From positions 1-41,539 of the forward strand of contig CALJKV010000002.1 in assembly GCA_937974245.1 (NCBI GenBank): a DNA stretch of 41,539 nucleotides, read 5' to 3'. Under the pieces are notes generated by a model. It did no database searches, was not told where the DNA came from, and saw nothing but the letters and a program-made list of their open reading frames with translations. How positions within the stretch are numbered: the stretch's first letter is position 1; each line of letters opens with the position of its first letter. This stretch comes from an uncultured Chloroflexota bacterium (GTDB lineage Bacteria; Chloroflexota; Anaerolineae; Aggregatilineales; Phototrophicaceae). Shown piece after piece: positions 40,282 through 41,539 of the stretch. The translations under genes were made by a program, and so were the position numbers.

Positions 40282-41539
40282 ACGCGGACGATCTACTCTA
40301 TCTGAGCGCCGCCGAAATCGCCCGGAAAATCCGTAACAGGGAATTGTCCCCGGTTATGGCGGTTGAGGCGCATATTCAACGGATTGAGCAGGTGAACCGG
40401 GCAATAAACGCTGTCGTTACGCCTCTGTTTGACCAGGCACGCGCCGAAGCGCAGGCCGCGCAGGATCACATCGCCCAACACGGGACGGACAACCTGCCGC
40501 CATTGTTTGGTGTGCCAATCACTATTAAGGACTGCTGGGCGGTGAAAGATGCCCGCTTTACTGGCGGCTCATGGTACATGCGGGATAACGTCGCGGCGGA
40601 GGATGCTGAATCCGTCGGTTTGCTGCGGGCTGCCGGGGCGATTATCCTGGGCAAGACCAACCTGCCGGATATGTGCTGGTCGGGCGAATCGGTCAACCCG
40701 GTGTTCGGCCTGACCAACAACCCACACAACCTGAGATACAGTGCGGGCGGCAGCAGCGGCGGTGAAGGCGCGATTGTCGCGGCGGGCGGTTCGCCGTTGG
40801 GATTGGGCAGCGACATCGCCGGGAGTGTACGTATCCCAGCGGCGATGAACGGCTGCGTGGCGCTCAAGCCGACCAGTGGCCGCGTGCCGTCGGAGGATCA
40901 TGTCCCGGCCATATCTGACCCGATTGGGAGGTGGAACACTGCCGGGCCGTTGGCGCGTCGCGTCGAAGACCTGGCGCTGGCCTTGAAGGTGCTTTCGCGC
41001 ACGCCGGTACAGGATTACACCCAGATCAGCCTCCAGGGGCGTGCCTGCCAGGTGTTTATCCATAACGGTCTGATTCCGGTGCGGCGTGACGTGGTGAAAA
41101 CAGTTGAGACAGCCATGCACACGCTGACGCAGGCCGGCATGGCAACCCGCCGGGATGATACGCTGCCCCTTGCGCCGGTGGCCTATAACTACTTTGCGCT
41201 GATGCGGCGCTATGGCAATAGTGACTTCAAACGGGCACTGGGCGGCGGCAAACCGTACAATCTGTTGGCCGAAATCGGGCGGCATCTGCGCGGAAAGGGA
41301 CAGATTTCTTCTAGAGTCCTGTGGTTCACCGAGGGGATAGATCTGCTGGGGCTGATCTCCAAACTGTTCGGCTATGAAAGTTTTGAGAAATTAGAGCAGT
41401 ACAGACAGCGCACACTCGACATGATGGGCGAGGGTGGCGTTATCCTCTGCCCGCTGCTGATGACCGCGCCGCCCAATCATGGGTGGACATGGGCGATGGT
41501 TATACAGCCGCCGTATACCTTCATGTTTAACGCGCTGGG
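40278..41539 (+). CDS. Amidase-signature-family hydrolase, truncated by the window edge
   Basis: At least 420 residues, open at the right edge. The Ser-cisSer-Lys triad is complete: K84 in TIKDCW, S159 in AGGSSGG, and S183 in GSDIAGSVRIPA. The 24-residue spacing from S159 to S183 matches malonamidase-type enzymes. Amidases of this class hydrolyse amides or transfer amide groups (as GatA), but no gatB or gatC is seen, so a stand-alone amidase is likelier. The ATG overlaps the stop of the DinB-like gene, so translation is coupled. Confidence 0.9.
   Translation, partial: MNADDLLYLSAAEIARKIRNRELSPVMAVEAHIQRIEQVNRAINAVVTPLFDQARAEAQAAQDHIAQHGTDNLPPLFGVPITIKDCWAVKDARFTGGSWYMRDNVAAEDAESVGLLRAAGAIILGKTNLPDMCWSGESVNPVFGLTNNPHNLRYSAGGSSGGEGAIVAAGGSPLGLGSDIAGSVRIPAAMNGCVALKPTSGRVPSEDHVPAISDPIGRWNTAGPLARRVEDLALALKVLSRTPVQDYTQISLQGRACQVFIHNGLIPVRRDVVKTVETAMHTLTQAGMATRRDDTLPLAPVAYNYFALMRRYGNSDFKRALGGGKPYNLLAEIGRHLRGKGQISSRVLWFTEGIDLLGLISKLFGYESFEKLEQYRQRTLDMMGEGGVILCPLLMTAPPNHGWTWAMVIQPPYTFMFNAL

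Overview
The window reads as chromosomal DNA from a free-living bacterium, most likely a member of the Chloroflexota (Anaerolineae-like). That assignment is an inference. It rests on the moderate-to-high GC, many exported proteins with SH3b, WD40, LysM or DUF5666 modules and Thr/Pro linkers, stand-alone acetyltransferases, and GAF/PAS histidine kinases. No rRNA, tRNA, phage, IS element or CRISPR array was seen. About 38 protein genes are supported, plus one amidase gene cut by the right edge.

Layout. 1-428 has no convincing gene. 429-9343 holds a possible 18-codon leader ORF, a small Cys/His zinc-finger protein, trxB, a tandem-GNAT protein behind a long structured leader, slyD, a PH-like membrane protein, a P-loop kinase, a GNAT, a TrkA/RCK potassium channel (minus strand), a response regulator and a GAF histidine kinase. 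9472-15148 holds an SDR, a GAF-PAS histidine kinase, a creatininase-family hydrolase, a membrane protein fused to an excisionase-type HTH, and an exported protein built from a duplicated repeat module. 15339-17146 has a nitroreductase and a secreted SH3b/WD40 protein. 17151-21275 is a minus-strand chain of four overlapping genes (FHA membrane protein, two GNATs, arylamine N-acetyltransferase). 21432-28652 contains a TipA-like MerR regulator, a DUF5666/LysM protein, a small DUF1232-like protein, a large VWA membrane protein and an exported SH3b protein. 28765-33083 has a WecE-like sugar aminotransferase, a GCS2-like ligase and, divergently, a glycerol-1-phosphate-dehydrogenase-like protein. 33252-41539 has a thioredoxin-like lipoprotein, a CbpA-type co-chaperone, DUF983, a dienelactone hydrolase, accC, a HEPN-MNT toxin-antitoxin pair, a DUF4177-like protein, a CoxM-like FAD protein, a DinB-like protein and an amidase.

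The most notable observation is the thioredoxin-like lipoprotein gene at 33252-34055. It has an in-frame TGA exactly where the first Cys of the CxxC active site belongs (U-I-N-C). A perfect 8-bp hairpin with a 3-nt GTT loop follows 18 nt after the TGA, as expected of a bacterial SECIS. I interpret this as a selenoprotein, which a gene caller would split into two ORFs. Second is the ~250-nt leader of the tandem-GNAT gene, whose segments form mutually exclusive pairings (a terminator hairpin with possible antiterminators). Others are the WecE/GCS2/G1PDH-like neighbourhood with lost metal ligands, the duplicated repeat protein, and a TipA-like gene with a possible internal TipAS start and a 19-bp promoter spacer.
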